Notes: generated from the sequence alone by a model not told the origin. A DNA stretch of 64,000 bases from Litorivivens sp041624475 (GCF_041624475.1 NZ_JBFJUX010000008.1:62001-126000); one strand, 5' to 3'; numbered from the stretch's first letter, positions 35,585 through 45,095 are shown. Translations and numbers: made by a program.

Positions 35585-36433
35585 GTGACTCACCATCCCC
35601 TCAAGGCAGCGGCCTGGATGGCCGGTGCCATTGCCTCCTTTTCTGCCATGGCGATCGCGGCGCGCATCGTGCTTGGTGATCTGACGCCGCTGCAGCTGAT
35701 GTTCTACCGCAATATTATTGCGGTTTCGGTGCTGCTTTGTTGCTTCCCTTTTATCGGCGTTTACAGGCTGCGAGTGCGGCAGCCCGGCGTGCAACTGCTG
35801 CGTCACAGTGTGCATTTTCTGGCGCAATACGCCTGGTTTGTGGCCATTGCGCTGATTCCGCTGGCGCAGGTATTTGCGCTGGAATTCACGGTGCCGATCT
35901 GGTCGCTGCTGTTTGCGGCGGTGCTGCTGGGAGAAAAGATTACCGCGCCGCGCGTCGCGGCGGTGGTGCTCGGTTTTCTCGGCACCTTGTTGATCGTGCG
36001 GCCGGGACTGGTGGAGCCGGAGACCGGCACTATGGTGATGCTGGCCGGAGCCTTTGCCTTTGGTATCGCGCATACCCTGACCCGCAAAATTACCCTGACC
36101 GATTCACCGATGTCGGTACTGGTTCTGATGAATCTGCTGCAATTGCCGATGGCGGCGCTGGCCTTTTCCTTTGATCCGATATGGCCGCCCGGCTGGCAGT
36201 GGCCCTGCCTGATTTCCATCGCGCTAACCGCATTGACGGCTCATTACTGTTTGACCAAAGCCTTGTCGCTGGCGCCGGCCAATGTGGTGATCCCGATGGA
36301 TTTTCTGCGCCTGCCCTTGATCGCCCTGCTGGCCTGGCTGATTTTTCAGGAAGCGGTTTCGGTGTGGGTGTTTGCCGGTGCGGCATTAATGCTGGTGGGG
36401 GTGTGGATCAACCTTCGTAGCGAATCGAGATAA
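35585..36433 (+). CDS. EamA/DMT-family permease
   Basis: The roughly 282-residue protein has ten hydrophobic segments and two EamA repeats, with 'PLQLMFYRNIIAVSVLL' in the first and 'LSLAPANVVIPMDFLRLP' in the second. Such proteins export metabolites such as amino acids. The start is uncertain: a GTG at 35585 just after the cytochrome stop, an ATG at 35618, or a TTG at 35549 inside the cytochrome gene. It ends 26 bases inside the greB remnant region on the opposite strand. Confidence 0.85.
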   Translation: MTHHPLKAAAWMAGAIASFSAMAIAARIVLGDLTPLQLMFYRNIIAVSVLLCCFPFIGVYRLRVRQPGVQLLRHSVHFLAQYAWFVAIALIPLAQVFALEFTVPIWSLLFAAVLLGEKITAPRVAAVVLGFLGTLLIVRPGLVEPETGTMVMLAGAFAFGIAHTLTRKITLTDSPMSVLVLMNLLQLPMAALAFSFDPIWPPGWQWPCLISIALTALTAHYCLTKALSLAPANVVIPMDFLRLPLIALLAWLIFQEAVSVWVFAGAALMLVGVWINLRSESR

Positions 36434-36742
36434 TAGCGTACTCGCGCTCGCCTTCGGGTGTGCGCACGACGATCTCGTCGTCGAGACGCTTGCCCAGCAT
36501 GGCCTTGGCCAGTGGTGAGTCCATCGACAGTTTGCGGGCTTTCAGATCAAACTCGTCCGGCCCGACAATCCGGTACTCCACGGTCTCTCCTTGTTCGTCT
36601 TCCAGTGTCACCCAGGCGCCGAAAAAGACTTTGTCTTGGTCCTCAGGAGCGCGGTCAACCACCGTCAGTTCGTCCAGGCGCTTGGTCAGAAAGCGAACCC
36701 GGCTGTCGATTTCGCGCAGTCGGCGCTTGCCGTAGATATATT
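36408..36742 (-). pseudogene. greB: greB 3' part, cut off by the mobile island
   Basis: The reverse strand encodes the C-terminal two thirds of GreB. It runs from YIYGKRRLREIDSRVRFLTK through the FKBP-like domain ('VFFGAWVTLEDEQGETVEYRIVGPDEFD') to the stop. This is a Pseudomonas-type sequence. Directly upstream of YIYGK the frame meets a stop codon in AT-rich DNA, so the N-terminal coiled-coil (about 50 residues) is missing and is not restored from the island side. An internal ATG at 36662 could start only a fragment. GreB reactivates backtracked RNA polymerase and needs its N-terminal coiled-coil tip, so the fragment should be inactive. Confidence 0.9.
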
Positions 36743-36748
36743 ATAACC
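36737..36748. other. Left end of the mobile island (attachment junction within greB)
   Basis: GC-rich greB sequence (codons for Tyr-Gly-Lys) changes to AT-rich DNA here. The GreB frame ends at TAT-ATC-TAC preceded by TAA. The exact att core cannot be fixed without the uninterrupted gene or the right end. Confidence 0.6.
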
Positions 36749-36759
36749 CCACTCAATTT

Positions 36760-36850
36760 TATACTATTTAAGCCTTATACCACGTAAATGCTAGATTGCG
36801 TTGTAGGAATAAGCTTACCTACTCCGATGAAATAACCCTATACTATGTAA
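36760..36850 (+). repeat. Three 12-bp direct repeats at the island end
   Basis: TATACTATTTAA (36760 to 36771), TATACCACGTAA (36776 to 36787) and TATACTATGTAA (36839 to 36850) share the pattern TATACyAyktAA. All are on the plus strand, between the greB junction and the first recombinase gene. Tyrosine-recombinase elements carry such arm-type sites near their ends. The third copy also overlaps a likely -10 region of the recombinase operon, so self-regulation is possible. Confidence 0.55.
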
Positions 36851-36871
36851 TAAATACTTTGGCGGCGATCC

Positions 36872-38260
36872 ATGTCATATGTTGTAAAGATAAAGGCGAG
36901 GTACACAACAAATATATATCGGAAAACATTTCGGTTGCCGGCATTGCTTACTGAAAATGGACTTCTAATTTCCCACCTTCGGTTCCTGGCAGAAAATTCG
37001 AATAAGAGTCAATCGTGGATCGAGCGAAATACCTATTCCGTAATGCTGTTGGTAAAGTACATCAACGCTAATGGCAATAAATTTGTTGCTGGGTCTGATC
37101 TGCTAAGGTCATTTGTTATCGCCCTAACCTTTGGGACAATCGATCGTGACACACTAGAAGACAATTCCGGATTGTATTGGTCACCGAGAAAGGCTCGTGA
37201 TGCCAATATAATCCTGTATCACATAACCAGTTACACGGATTTCCTTTCCGAGAAATCAGGTCACAAAGAAAATAGGATAAATCCATTTAGAAAGGCAACT
37301 TCTATCGAGGAGCGTCTAAATTATTGCGCACATATTCATCGGCAAGATCGGTCTTTTTTGAAGCATTTATCCCAGCAAAACAAAGAGAAATACAATTTGA
37401 ACCTCGTCCGAAAAATAAGAGCGCACAGGCCGCCAATGTATCGGCTAGAGGACTTTTTCAGGTTTCCCGCTTCAAAAATATCTAAGCTACTTAACGATGG
37501 ATTCGTGAGGCGATATTCTACTATCGGAATGCCGCCGGAGGAACGTACTGATTTTAAGAATCAGGCGATTACATATTTGATGCATTTTGGTGGACTCCGA
37601 AAAAGTGAGATATTCCACATTTACGAAAGCGATATATTGGTAGACGAAAAACGATTGGAAGCAGTGGTTCGCGTTTTTCATCCTTCAGATGGCGAATCTC
37701 CAGAATATAAATATAACAATCGACGGGAATATTTACTGAAAGAGTTTGGCCTTCCGCCTAGAACTGATTACCCTAAAACAGAGCGTCTTCATGCGGGTTG
37801 GAAGGATCCGTTGCTGACAGACCGAAGGAATTTTTTCCAAGTAATATTTTGCCCCACTTCTGCGGCTAGAGAGTTTCTTTATATTTGGACTAGTTACCTA
37901 AAATATCAGAGGGTGGCGCCCAGTGATAATGCCAAACACCCTTATGCTTTTACAAATAGTAAAGGTGAACCTGAAACGATAAAGAATTTCCAGCGTATGC
38001 ATTCAGATGCGGTAAGGCGCATCGGTCTAAGTCCCAAAAAAAATGAAGGAACTACGGAGCATGGGCACAGGCACGCATACGGTTATGAGTTGGCTAAGCG
38101 CGGTTTTAACCAGTATGAAATTCAGAAGGCGATGCATCACAAAAGCCCTGACTCTTGTCTGATTTATATACAAGCTAGCGGTGTAGAAATTCGTGATGCG
38201 ATGAAGAAGACTGAGGCGGGAGAAAAAAGCGATTGTGTTAGAGGGAAGTTCAATGAATAG
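36872..38260 (+). CDS. gmtY: Gamma-mobile-trio recombinase GmtY-like (tyrosine recombinase)
   Basis: The 462-residue protein has tyrosine-recombinase catalytic residues: Arg243 ('HFGGLRKSEIFHI'), the H-x-x-R pair His397/Arg400 in 'TEHGHRHAYGYELA', a further His in 'MHHKSPDSC' and the nucleophile candidate Tyr432. It is the first of three adjacent genes whose order, sizes and features match the gamma-mobile-trio recombinase GmtY. Base composition is much more AT-rich than the left flank. It should bind and recombine the element ends, with GmtZ. The assignment rests on architecture rather than alignment. Confidence 0.82.
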   Translation: MSYVVKIKARYTTNIYRKTFRLPALLTENGLLISHLRFLAENSNKSQSWIERNTYSVMLLVKYINANGNKFVAGSDLLRSFVIALTFGTIDRDTLEDNSGLYWSPRKARDANIILYHITSYTDFLSEKSGHKENRINPFRKATSIEERLNYCAHIHRQDRSFLKHLSQQNKEKYNLNLVRKIRAHRPPMYRLEDFFRFPASKISKLLNDGFVRRYSTIGMPPEERTDFKNQAITYLMHFGGLRKSEIFHIYESDILVDEKRLEAVVRVFHPSDGESPEYKYNNRREYLLKEFGLPPRTDYPKTERLHAGWKDPLLTDRRNFFQVIFCPTSAAREFLYIWTSYLKYQRVAPSDNAKHPYAFTNSKGEPETIKNFQRMHSDAVRRIGLSPKKNEGTTEHGHRHAYGYELAKRGFNQYEIQKAMHHKSPDSCLIYIQASGVEIRDAMKKTEAGEKSDCVRGKFNE

Positions 38261-38293
38261 AAACATCCTTCTTCGGCTTGCTTTTCAATAAGA

Positions 38294-41200
38294 ATGACTG
38301 AAAGTACTTATAAATACTGGCTACACGCTAGTCATGCAGCGATCGGGTTAGGGATAAAAAGTAAGCGCGAATATCGAAGGCGCTATAAAGAAGACCCCCT
38401 TCTCCCGAAATTCCCAGAAGAATATTATAACGATATTTGGAAAAGTAATAACGAATGGGATGGATTTCTTACCCATCGGTCCAATCGACGGGCTGATCAA
38501 ATTTATCAAACGTGGGGGCAGGCTAGCAAAGCAGCTCAGCGATTAGGGATTAAGAATTCCTCAGACTACAAGCAGCGATATTGGGAGGATTCGTGTCTAC
38601 CACGCAACCCTGACAATCATTACGCGAGTGATTGGAGGAAGAATGGTGGTATAGACGGCTTTCTAGGTAAACCCGTAGTGTCACACTACGACACATGGGA
38701 GGAGGCAGCAGAATCAGCTAGAAAGCTCAAAATGGTCTCTGCGAAAGATTACGTAAATCGTCGTGATAGAGACCTTCGCTTACCTGGAAAGCCTGAAGAA
38801 AAATATAGAACCGAATGGGGTAAGCGAGGTGGATGGCAAGGTTTCTTGGATACAGGGTATCTCAAAAATAAGTATAAAACATGGGATTTAGCTAGCAAAG
38901 CAGCGATAGCCCTAAATATCAAAAGTGCGGAGCAGTATTATCGGCAGTATAAAAAGGATCCAAAGCTTCCTAGATCTCCCCAAATAGCGTATCCAGAAAT
39001 TTGGAGGGATGCCAATGGTTGGAAAGATTTCTTGGGTACTACGAGCAGAAGAAAGATATTTTTTGCGTCATACGCTGAAGCTTCGCAGGCCGCTCGAGCA
39101 CTAGGCATTACAAGTCAGAAGGAGTACGTCGAAAAATATAAACTTTGCCGACAGCTCCCGGCAAAGCCTAATAGGATTTATGAAGACGTATGGTTACAAA
39201 ACGGAGGCATGAAAGGATTTCTTGGGGTTGGTTACTCTGGGAAGTTCTATGAACAGTGGCATGTTGCAAGCGCCGCTGCTAAGGCGCTGGGATTTGAGAC
39301 ACCTAAGGACTATATTCAGAAGCATGCGCTAGACCCTAAGTTGCCCGCAACCCCAAGAGATAAATATAAAGATGTTTGGGTGAAAAATGGTGGCTGGAGA
39401 GGTTTCTTGGGTGGTGGCCGAGTGCTAAATCCTTATGAAAGTTGGGGTGATGCGAGCGTTGCAGCGAAGAAATTGAAGATTAAATCGTGGCAACAGTACG
39501 CAACGGAACATAAAAAAGATATTAGATTGCCTGCTGCGCCAATGAATCAATATTCAGATGTGTGGAGCGAATATAACGGTTGGCATGGATTTCTGGGAAT
39601 AAAGACAGAAAGGGATTTCTGGTATAAAACTTTAGATGAGGTGCGAGCTGCTATTCGCAGGCTTGGTATTAGAAATCTTTCAGAGTACAGAGCTCACTAT
39701 AAAGATGATAAGGGATTGCCAGCAAATCCAAATCGTATATTTTCCAGCTTTCCTGGGTGGCCTGATGTCGCGTTACCGGTTAGATATCGATGTTTGGGCG
39801 ATGTCAAATGGGCTGTAAAAGTACTTAAGATCAAGAATAGCGTTGAGTATAAAAAAGCAAGGAGGGCCTATCCATCTTTGCCAGCTCATCCGGAACTTAA
39901 ATTCAAGGAAGAGTGGGTTGATTGGTTCGATATGTGCGATATCCCTCGGTTCTATGAATTTGACGAATGCAGAAATATAGCTATAGCAAATGGTGCTTCA
40001 ACTCAGAATGAGTACAGAAGGCTATGCGTAAAATTAAAAGATCCTCGTATGGCTAAAACGCCGGATCAAGTCTATCTGGAGGAGTGGAAAAATTGGTATC
40101 ACTTTTTAGGGCGGAAAGAGCCATATGTTACAAAGAATATAGATGCCTCGTTTGACGCTTGGAAAAAAAGTTTTGACGAATTTCTAAGTTGTTCTCGAGC
40201 ATCAAAACAGAAGGAGTCATATTTATGTAGGTTCTTGCGCGATTATATTGCTAAGTATGATCTAGCTGGTACGCCGGAAGAATTTGTCTCTAGGAAAGAT
40301 CATGAGCTGTGGAGTTTTCAGGTTTTTTTAGATGAGCAGTCGTCAATTTCAGTTGGAAATAAAATTCTGATGACGCTGAATGAGTACTTTGAGTACGTTA
40401 TCAGTATGAAGATGACATTTGAAGACTTGGAATCCGGCGAGATTAGAAAGATTAATAATGCAAGAAACCCATTCAATAACTATAGAAATAAATCAGGCGT
40501 TGAGTCTACTAGGCGTGATGAGTCTGTAAAGCCATCGTTGGCATTTCAGTTCGTGGACGAGTTGAGGCGATGGATTGTGCCGGATGGTGCGACAAACTTT
40601 CAGGATCTTAGACATCTTCAAATCTTTGATGCAGATTGGGTGAATGTTGACGAGGAAACAATTGATTTTAAAGATCCTAATTGCGTAATAAAGTTCGAGC
40701 ATGGTCGCTACAAAATTTGGTGTCCTGTTTATTGGATGCATACCTACGCACTTTGTAGTGTCCCCGCTCGAGGGAAACAGCTTGCGTATAATGATTCTGG
40801 TGAAGCCGACGTAGATATTCCCATTGTTAGTGGGGATAAATTATCTTGGACGAAAAATAGAGGTCAGCTCGCTGGTATGCTGGACAAGCAAGGCTTTATC
40901 AAAAAATTAAATGACGATGCTTGCGGCATGTATTTCACAACAAACAAAACAGGTTATCAGGGAAGTGGGTACAGTGTGCCGTGGATTCCCGAAAGGCTCG
41001 CCTATTGGATGATAATCCTTAGAGAGTGGCAGTCAAAATATAACCCAATTGAGGAGCCGACGGCTTGGTTGTCTTGTCGGCGCACACTGTTAAATGAATC
41101 ACAACTGCGTGCGAAGGGTGCCAATTGTTTTTTATTTCGTGATTACAATGATATTGAGCCAGGGCATTTTCAAGGCAGGTTGGCGGCTCGAATTGCTGCT

Positions 41201-42490
41201 GGCTTGTACTATAGCCAACCGAAAGATTTGAAATTGGCTTCGCTTGTTGGTCAGAAGGAGATTCTTGCTCACTATAAAACTGATTATCCACCGCATAGTA
41301 TGCGAGTTTCTTTGATAACTGCATATGCGACGGAGTTCGGCCTTCCTCTTGATGTGATCATGAAAGTTGTTGGGCATGCGTCGATAGTTATGTCGCTATA
41401 CTACGTGAAATCGTCGCCAGAGACGCTTAAGATGAGGATTGATGAGGGTGAAAAGAGAGCTTTAAAAAATAAAGCTAGTTTTGCACAAGCTATGATGGAG
41501 CAAAATAGAATTTCGGAATTGCGTGGAGAACTAATTGGAAGCGATGGCAAAGATGCTTACCAGACGTATGCGTCTCAACCGCCCGGTAGCTTTTTATTTC
41601 GAGACTATGGTATTTGTCCCTATGCAGGCTCTAGATGCTCGGATGGGGGCGAGCTGCTTGGAAAAAAGAGAGTCCGCTCTCAAGTCGTCAGTGGCTACCT
41701 CGGACGTCAGAATTGTGTGAGATGTAGGCATTTCATAACTGGTCCGGCATTTCTAGGTGGCCTGATTTCTTTAGAGAATGAAATATCCTTAGCGGCCAAT
41801 ACACAAGCTGAACACTATCAAGGGTTGGTCGATGCTCTTGAGCTTGTAAATATTCAGATAAAAGAGGAAACAGAAGTTTTCTATGATAGGGCAAAAAGAG
41901 GTGATGGCCTTGATGATGGTGCTCTATATTCACTTGACCAGAGGAAACGAAAAATCACATCAGAGTTAGAGAGTGCAGCTGAAAAACTAGACCTTCTTAT
42001 GTGTGATATGCAAGCGGTATCTAGTTTTGTAGCTGATTGCCTCGATATAATTAATAACACTGCTTTAGATGCTAATAGTCGGAATAAATCTGTCTCGCTA
42101 GTAGCAGATAAATATAGTGAACTGAGTAGTTCGTGGGAAGAGGTTTCTCATTTCCATCAATTATGCGAGGTGTGTGAAAACGCAGAAATATTTGAGTCTT
42201 CTTCAGCTAAAAATGCCGTAATACCCAGATCCCAAATGCTCGACCGTATGGCTGACCTCAATAAGCTTTCTCCACGATTATATAATCTTTCTCCTGATCA
42301 GCAGCTTATTTTGGGCAATCAGGTCGTCAGACTTCTTCTGAGTAGATTGCGGACGTGGGAGTCGGTAGATAAGGTTGTGAAGGGTGAAGTAAGAATTAGC
42401 GACTTGTCGTTTGATCAGTCTATATCAGATGACGAATTCAAAATAATATTTTCAGAATGTCGAGCATTGGTGCCTGGGGTAGATCCATGA
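38294..42490 (+). CDS. gmtZ: Gamma-mobile-trio integrase GmtZ-like, with phage-integrase repeats
   Basis: The very long 1398-residue protein begins with about ten roughly 60-residue repeats (residues 6 to about 615). The consensus is Y-x4-W-x2-A-S-x-A-A-x2-L-x-I-x-S-x3-Y...LP..P...Y...W..N-G-W-x-G-F-L-G, as in phage-integrase repeat units (PHINT_rpt). The C-terminal catalytic part has HxxR at His1001/Arg1004 ('PPHSMRVSLITAY') and 'VVGHASIVMSLYYVKSS' with His1028 and Tyr1036/1037. The protein ends with a cysteine-containing tail ('CPYAGSRC', 'CVRCRHF'). It matches VPA1269-family GmtZ. The last four bases overlap gmtX, so the trio is one operon. Confidence 0.82.
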   Translation: MTESTYKYWLHASHAAIGLGIKSKREYRRRYKEDPLLPKFPEEYYNDIWKSNNEWDGFLTHRSNRRADQIYQTWGQASKAAQRLGIKNSSDYKQRYWEDSCLPRNPDNHYASDWRKNGGIDGFLGKPVVSHYDTWEEAAESARKLKMVSAKDYVNRRDRDLRLPGKPEEKYRTEWGKRGGWQGFLDTGYLKNKYKTWDLASKAAIALNIKSAEQYYRQYKKDPKLPRSPQIAYPEIWRDANGWKDFLGTTSRRKIFFASYAEASQAARALGITSQKEYVEKYKLCRQLPAKPNRIYEDVWLQNGGMKGFLGVGYSGKFYEQWHVASAAAKALGFETPKDYIQKHALDPKLPATPRDKYKDVWVKNGGWRGFLGGGRVLNPYESWGDASVAAKKLKIKSWQQYATEHKKDIRLPAAPMNQYSDVWSEYNGWHGFLGIKTERDFWYKTLDEVRAAIRRLGIRNLSEYRAHYKDDKGLPANPNRIFSSFPGWPDVALPVRYRCLGDVKWAVKVLKIKNSVEYKKARRAYPSLPAHPELKFKEEWVDWFDMCDIPRFYEFDECRNIAIANGASTQNEYRRLCVKLKDPRMAKTPDQVYLEEWKNWYHFLGRKEPYVTKNIDASFDAWKKSFDEFLSCSRASKQKESYLCRFLRDYIAKYDLAGTPEEFVSRKDHELWSFQVFLDEQSSISVGNKILMTLNEYFEYVISMKMTFEDLESGEIRKINNARNPFNNYRNKSGVESTRRDESVKPSLAFQFVDELRRWIVPDGATNFQDLRHLQIFDADWVNVDEETIDFKDPNCVIKFEHGRYKIWCPVYWMHTYALCSVPARGKQLAYNDSGEADVDIPIVSGDKLSWTKNRGQLAGMLDKQGFIKKLNDDACGMYFTTNKTGYQGSGYSVPWIPERLAYWMIILREWQSKYNPIEEPTAWLSCRRTLLNESQLRAKGANCFLFRDYNDIEPGHFQGRLAARIAAGLYYSQPKDLKLASLVGQKEILAHYKTDYPPHSMRVSLITAYATEFGLPLDVIMKVVGHASIVMSLYYVKSSPETLKMRIDEGEKRALKNKASFAQAMMEQNRISELRGELIGSDGKDAYQTYASQPPGSFLFRDYGICPYAGSRCSDGGELLGKKRVRSQVVSGYLGRQNCVRCRHFITGPAFLGGLISLENEISLAANTQAEHYQGLVDALELVNIQIKEETEVFYDRAKRGDGLDDGALYSLDQRKRKITSELESAAEKLDLLMCDMQAVSSFVADCLDIINNTALDANSRNKSVSLVADKYSELSSSWEEVSHFHQLCEVCENAEIFESSSAKNAVIPRSQMLDRMADLNKLSPRLYNLSPDQQLILGNQVVRLLLSRLRTWESVDKVVKGEVRISDLSFDQSISDDEFKIIFSECRALVPGVDP

Positions 42491-43077
42491 GCCCAGAAGA
42501 CACATTGGAGCATTTGAAGAGCATAAGCTCTAGTAGGATTCATTCGACACTAGACGCTATTTATAAAGTATGTTGTCAGCAGCGTGAGTTAGGTAATTCT
42601 GATTTTTCTATAGCTACTATAGCGAAAGTCGGGACGGATCTTGGAGTTCCAAAGGCACAAAGTATAAGAAACAGTACGGGGGAGAATTATCGTATCCTGA
42701 TAAAGTCTTTTCGTGATTCTGTAAAGTCTGGATCTATTAAAAAAAATGCAAAGGGCAAGGACTCATGGATTGCAGACATTGAAGATCCTGGTTTACGGCT
42801 TCTCGTGCAAGTTCAGGCCGCAGAGTTGGCAGAGGCTAATCGTCTGATTTCAGAATTTCTGCCGCCGGGCTTAGAAATAAAAGTCACAGATAATATTATA
42901 AAAGCTGAGCTCAATTTAATTGAGCGAAGAGCACTGGAATACCTGGTGTCTTCCAGTTTTTTGGAAGATGCCGGATTAATACTTGGATCTCGCGGTGATG
43001 TCTTAGACGAGTCAGGTAAAACAGTCTTTCCTGTGGGCACTATAGATGCACTTCGAAAGGCTCTTGATAGCTTATAG
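42487..43077 (+). CDS. gmtX: Gamma-mobile-trio protein GmtX-like
   Basis: The 196-residue protein begins MSPEDTLEHLKSISSSRIHS. It contains 'ATIAKVGTDLGVPKAQSIRN', which could be a DNA-binding helix pair, and a helical second half ending 'GTIDALRKALDSL'. The ATG at 42487 overlaps the gmtZ stop (ATGA). Its position after gmtZ, size and coupling identify it as GmtX of the trio. Its precise role in mobility is not known. It converges with the helicase gene. Confidence 0.75.
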   Translation: MSPEDTLEHLKSISSSRIHSTLDAIYKVCCQQRELGNSDFSIATIAKVGTDLGVPKAQSIRNSTGENYRILIKSFRDSVKSGSIKKNAKGKDSWIADIEDPGLRLLVQVQAAELAEANRLISEFLPPGLEIKVTDNIIKAELNLIERRALEYLVSSSFLEDAGLILGSRGDVLDESGKTVFPVGTIDALRKALDSL

Positions 43078-43131
43078 TGTCGAGCTTATTGATTAGGTAT
43101 GTACCATCGATGTTGCTTAATCGGAATGGTG

Positions 43132-44544
43132 TTATTCGGAGTCTAGGCCATTGATGGTCAATAGTTCCCGATGAAAGCGGCCGAACATATTTAAAGTCAA
43201 TTCGTAGGATTCCCGCAACGTTGAAGGCGCTATGGATTGGGATTGGTCTACAGTGGGTTGTACAGGAGTGGCAAACTTTGTTCCAAAAATTATTCGCATA
43301 TCAGATTGTGCCGGAGGGTTCTTTTGTCGTGAGGGTGAAGGCAGGTCGCCGCCGCGTGTGGGGCGCATGACCTCAAATTTCACCGGCTGGACGGTCGGAA
43401 TATCCTCGGCTAAGCGCTCGGCATATTCGATTAGCGTCGGTTCTGCAGGCATGTAGAGGTAACCTTTTTCACCGCTGAGCCCGTTGGCGCGCAAGATCCG
43501 CCCTAGAATCTGTCGAAAATATAATTCCGTTTTTACGCGCGTGAGGTGACAGCAGACGCGCAGGCGGGGAACATTAGTGCCTTCGCTGATCATGCCCACA
43601 GATATAATCCACTTATCACGGTTGCGCTTGTAGCTTCGGATCGTCGCTAGCGGGTCATCTTCACGATAAGTGGCAATGGCTGCGCTCTCACCGCATGTGC
43701 GCACCAAAAGATCAGCGATAAAATGTGCGTGAGACACTGAGGCCGCGACGATCAGTCCGCCGGCATTTGGCGAGGTCGCGCGTATTCGTGTCAGAGTATG
43801 ATTAGCCTGCTGAAGGATGTATGTGATGAGGGCTTCAGTCTCCAACAGTTGCTGGTAGGTGCACTCGCTTTCTGCAAGCAGTTCGCGAAAATTTGCGTAC
43901 CGGTCGAGGGCATTACGGCGCTGGATCGTTATTCGGTCGTTGTCGACGATGGTCAGCTGTGGCGACCGGCAGACCCCATCGGCGATCGCTCGCGCCAATC
44001 CGTACCTGTAGTCGCAGTGGATCTGGCCATTATCCCGGCAGTAGTATGACAGCGCGATAGGGATGGCGTCGGAACGCCAAGGTGTTCCGGTGAGCGCCAG
44101 CGTATAGGCGGCCTGCCCCTGAACTCGCGAAATGACCCGTTCGCCCCAGGCGTTTGCTGTCTCCGGCGTTTGCCCGGCGCAGTGGTGTATTTCGTCAAAT
44201 ATCGCGAATACCCGCTGGCGTCGGAACAGGTCCCAGAAGCTGTCGTTGATGCTCAGCATCGCCTGGTACGTCAGGGTGCGTCCGCGTGAGCCAAGCAGGC
44301 CGTCAAAGGATTCCTCAAACTGGGTTTCCAGCTCAGTCCGAAAATCGTCTGCCACGATGACTGAGGGGGCGAAACAAACCACCAGGTCAACCAAGCCTGC
44401 GTCCATCAAACGCTTGGCCAAAGCGGAAGCCATCCACGTCTTACCTGCCCCTGGCGTGGCTAGACACAGGAAGTGCGGCTGGCCACCACAATAGGCTTGG
44501 TACGCCCGAGTGATGCACTCAGCCTGCCAATGTCGAAGAGTCAT
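43132..44544 (-). CDS. Superfamily 2 DEAD/DEAH-box helicase
   Basis: The 470-residue protein has Walker A 'ATPGAGKTW', Walker B DEIH in 'FAIFDEIHH', motif III 'LALTGTPWR', and C-terminal helicase motifs 'GGLIVAASVSHA' and 'ILGRILRANG'. This is a type I/III-restriction-like or UvrB-like SF2 enzyme without a nuclease domain. The start at 44544 overlaps the upstream gene stop (ATGA); an extended frame to 44679 is not needed. With the divergent XRE regulator and winged-helix-like partner it forms a compact three-gene unit on the island. An anti-phage or element-stability role is a hypothesis. Confidence 0.88.
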   Translation of the reverse strand: MTLRHWQAECITRAYQAYCGGQPHFLCLATPGAGKTWMASALAKRLMDAGLVDLVVCFAPSVIVADDFRTELETQFEESFDGLLGSRGRTLTYQAMLSINDSFWDLFRRQRVFAIFDEIHHCAGQTPETANAWGERVISRVQGQAAYTLALTGTPWRSDAIPIALSYYCRDNGQIHCDYRYGLARAIADGVCRSPQLTIVDNDRITIQRRNALDRYANFRELLAESECTYQQLLETEALITYILQQANHTLTRIRATSPNAGGLIVAASVSHAHFIADLLVRTCGESAAIATYREDDPLATIRSYKRNRDKWIISVGMISEGTNVPRLRVCCHLTRVKTELYFRQILGRILRANGLSGEKGYLYMPAEPTLIEYAERLAEDIPTVQPVKFEVMRPTRGGDLPSPSRQKNPPAQSDMRIIFGTKFATPVQPTVDQSQSIAPSTLRESYELTLNMFGRFHRELLTINGLDSE

Positions 44545-45074
44545 GATTGGGTGGCCGGAAGATGATCGGCGATCACGAATTCCAGTGCTCGTACCCTGCC
44601 GAGCATTTTGGTGCAGCGGTCTCGCGCGTCGTTGTAACGTTGTTGAACGGAACTGCGTAGCTCCGGGAATTCGCTGCATAGGGCATCGTATTCCTCGGTT
44701 TCACCGATGACCGCCAGGATTTCCCGGTTATAGCGGTGTAGTTTGTCGTGGAGGCTACGCAGCTCGGTCTCGTTCCTGGCATTGTGATGACCCGAGGGTG
44801 GCTGATTGTGCTCGGATTTCAGGTGCCCTTCTTGTTCAGCCCCAACGTACCGATAACGAGGCCGGCCGTCGCTGCGTTCAACACGTTGTAATACCCCTTT
44901 CTCTGTTAGGCGCAATACATTGCGGTACACGAATTGACGGCAGGCTTTCGCCGTTTTCTGGGAGCGCGCGGGTAAGGCCATATAGGCAGCTGTCAACTCC
45001 GGCACTGTAAAGGTGTCGAGCTGATCTGATTGCAAAAGGAAGAGCAGCTCCGGGTGGATGCGGAGTGGTTTCAT
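44541..45074 (-). CDS. Winged-helix-like and coiled-coil protein of unknown function
   Basis: The 177-residue protein has an N-terminal winged-helix-like region ('FTVPELTAAYMALPARSQKTAKACRQFVYRNVLRLTEKGVLQRVERSDGRPRYRYVG'; each part is consistent with a DNA-binding wing). It is followed by a linker and a C-terminal helical stretch rich in Glu/Arg that may coil ('SLHDKLHRYNREILAVIGE', 'RCTKMLGRVRALEF'). It is translationally coupled to the helicase. It could target the helicase to DNA or sense infection. I do not recognise a named family. Confidence 0.75.
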   Translation of the reverse strand: MKPLRIHPELLFLLQSDQLDTFTVPELTAAYMALPARSQKTAKACRQFVYRNVLRLTEKGVLQRVERSDGRPRYRYVGAEQEGHLKSEHNQPPSGHHNARNETELRSLHDKLHRYNREILAVIGETEEYDALCSEFPELRSSVQQRYNDARDRCTKMLGRVRALEFVIADHLPATQS

Positions 45075-45095
45075 AGGCGCGTCTAGAAGGCTGAG

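Noticed and set aside
36872..43077. Reading the three recombinase-like genes as an ordinary phage or RIT integrase trio
   Set aside because: The middle protein is about 1400 residues with phage-integrase repeats, unlike RIT elements, and there are no phage structural genes.
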